A stretch of 20,233 nucleotides of DNA from Saccoglossus kowalevskii (Eukaryota; Hemichordata; Enteropneusta; Harrimaniidae): the NCBI RefSeq assembly GCF_000003605.2, contig NW_003138353.1:5714-25946 (forward strand), written 5' to 3'. Positions within the stretch are counted from its first letter, which is position 1, and every line of letters begins with the position of its first letter. Of this stretch, positions 19,339 through 20,233 are shown one piece after another. The notes below the pieces were generated by a model, which made no database searches, was not told the origin of the DNA, and was given only the letters and a program-made list of their open reading frames with translations. A program made the translations under genes and the position numbers.

Positions 19339-20078
19339 TTCATGCTACCTGTTCATCCACGCAAAAGAAGTTATAGTTACACAACATGTGCACACAGAAA
19401 CCATGATTTGTCAAAAAACAATACGAATAATTTTGGCATAGAAAAAAATGCAGTAGACTAAATTTGTAATACATACATACATGTACATTGTATTTTGAAG
19501 GACACAGAATGCAGACCCTGGTGTAGTTATCAGCTAGTCCCAGTCCTTGATTCAGGTCTGAAGGGGAAGACTTAACTAGTTATGCACATCAGTTACAATA
19601 TCAACCAATAATCAGCTTGCATCCCGCATTACATTACAGTGATTGTTCACTACTGGTAGTACATGTAGATAATGATAAGAACAGCATTAACATTCCTATG
19701 TCTGAAGGCATTTCAAAGCATGACACAGTGACAATAACATAAATTAAGAAAACTAACAGACTGACCTACATCTATACAAGTATTTAGATTGCAGCATCTC
19801 TATTCATTTGTTACATAACCAATACAACATTCTAGCATGTATAGGCAGGTCTACAACTTCAGAGATGAAAGGGAACCCATATTCAAGGCAAAAATTGATA
19901 AAACTGCATGTCTTAGAAATAACAGAATGGGTACAAAAGAAAACTTGTTGCGCATCAAGGCAATTACCTCTGATGCCTCTCAAGCTGTATATATACATGT
20001 ATCTTGGTACCATGGTAACAACTGTTATTAATGTCATTAGTCGCATGAATAAATCTACAGTGAGCAATGGTGCAAATT
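19339..20078. other. Unique non-coding stretch between two minisatellites
   Basis: No exon or element end was recognised. Overlapping frames of 64-100 codons on both strands at 19804-20106 share the same DNA and have no family signature, so none can be supported as a gene. Confidence 0.45.
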
Positions 20079-20233
20079 GATATGGCACACTCTGATAATG
20101 ACCCAACAGTGATATGGCCTACTCTGATAATGACCCAATGGTGATATTGCCTAATGACCCACTGGTGATATGGCCCACTCTGACAATGACCCAATAGTGA
20201 TACGCACACTCTGATAATGACCCACTGGTGATA
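20079..20233 (+). repeat. 32-bp minisatellite, truncated by window edge
   Basis: The unit contains GATATGGCCCACTCTGATAA then TGACCCACTGGT. Units lie at 20079-20110, 20111-20142, 20143-20166 (24 bp, lacking ACTCTGAT), 20167-20198 and 20199-20229, with a sixth starting at 20230. The array continues beyond the window. Confidence 0.95.

Noticed and set aside
19804..20106. Four overlapping frames on both strands
   Set aside because: They share the same DNA, lack any family signature and partly run into the 32-bp minisatellite.

Overview
The window reads as AT-rich nuclear DNA of an animal, probably a marine invertebrate; I cannot name the species. The only coding content I can support is a spliced gene with GT-AG introns, and the rest is dominated by minisatellite-cored, hairpin-ended repeats of the kind common in molluscs and other marine invertebrates.

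Gene: five consecutive coding exons on the minus strand (6563-6645, 6204-6312, 5960-6012, 5296-5554, 64-279) join in frame with matching phases into 240 codons. They encode the N-terminal part of a SPATS2/SPATS2L family protein (DUF1387, a UBA-like helical region followed by a lysine-rich linker). The gene is partial at both ends: the C-terminal coiled-coil part lies beyond position 1, and the first exon(s) and promoter upstream of 6645 were not securely identified.

Repeats: five copies of one hairpin-ended family (called family 1 here; 921-1454, 7238-7817, 10524-10969, 15467-15568, 15569-16910) all lie in the plus orientation, antisense to the gene. They have a conserved 5' end, a core of about 160-bp tandem units, a GAC/GACG-rich stretch and a 3' hairpin followed by CTAAAAA. 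A second family has about 150-bp core units (1805-3098 and 10985-11670) followed by CATA repeats. A third 3' end has a perfect 10-bp hairpin (3385-3419) behind a CGCA/CA microsatellite. The architecture resembles non-autonomous Helentron/pearl-type elements. A diverged pair of about 150-bp inverted repeats (481-635 and 4075-4222) brackets the repeat cluster in the large 5.0-kb intron.

Layout: 1-6645 is the SPATS2 part with repeat-filled introns. The stretch 6646-20233 has no supportable coding exon and holds repeats, a 29-bp minisatellite (18858-19338), a 32-bp minisatellite running off the right edge (20079-20233) and otherwise unique AT-rich sequence.
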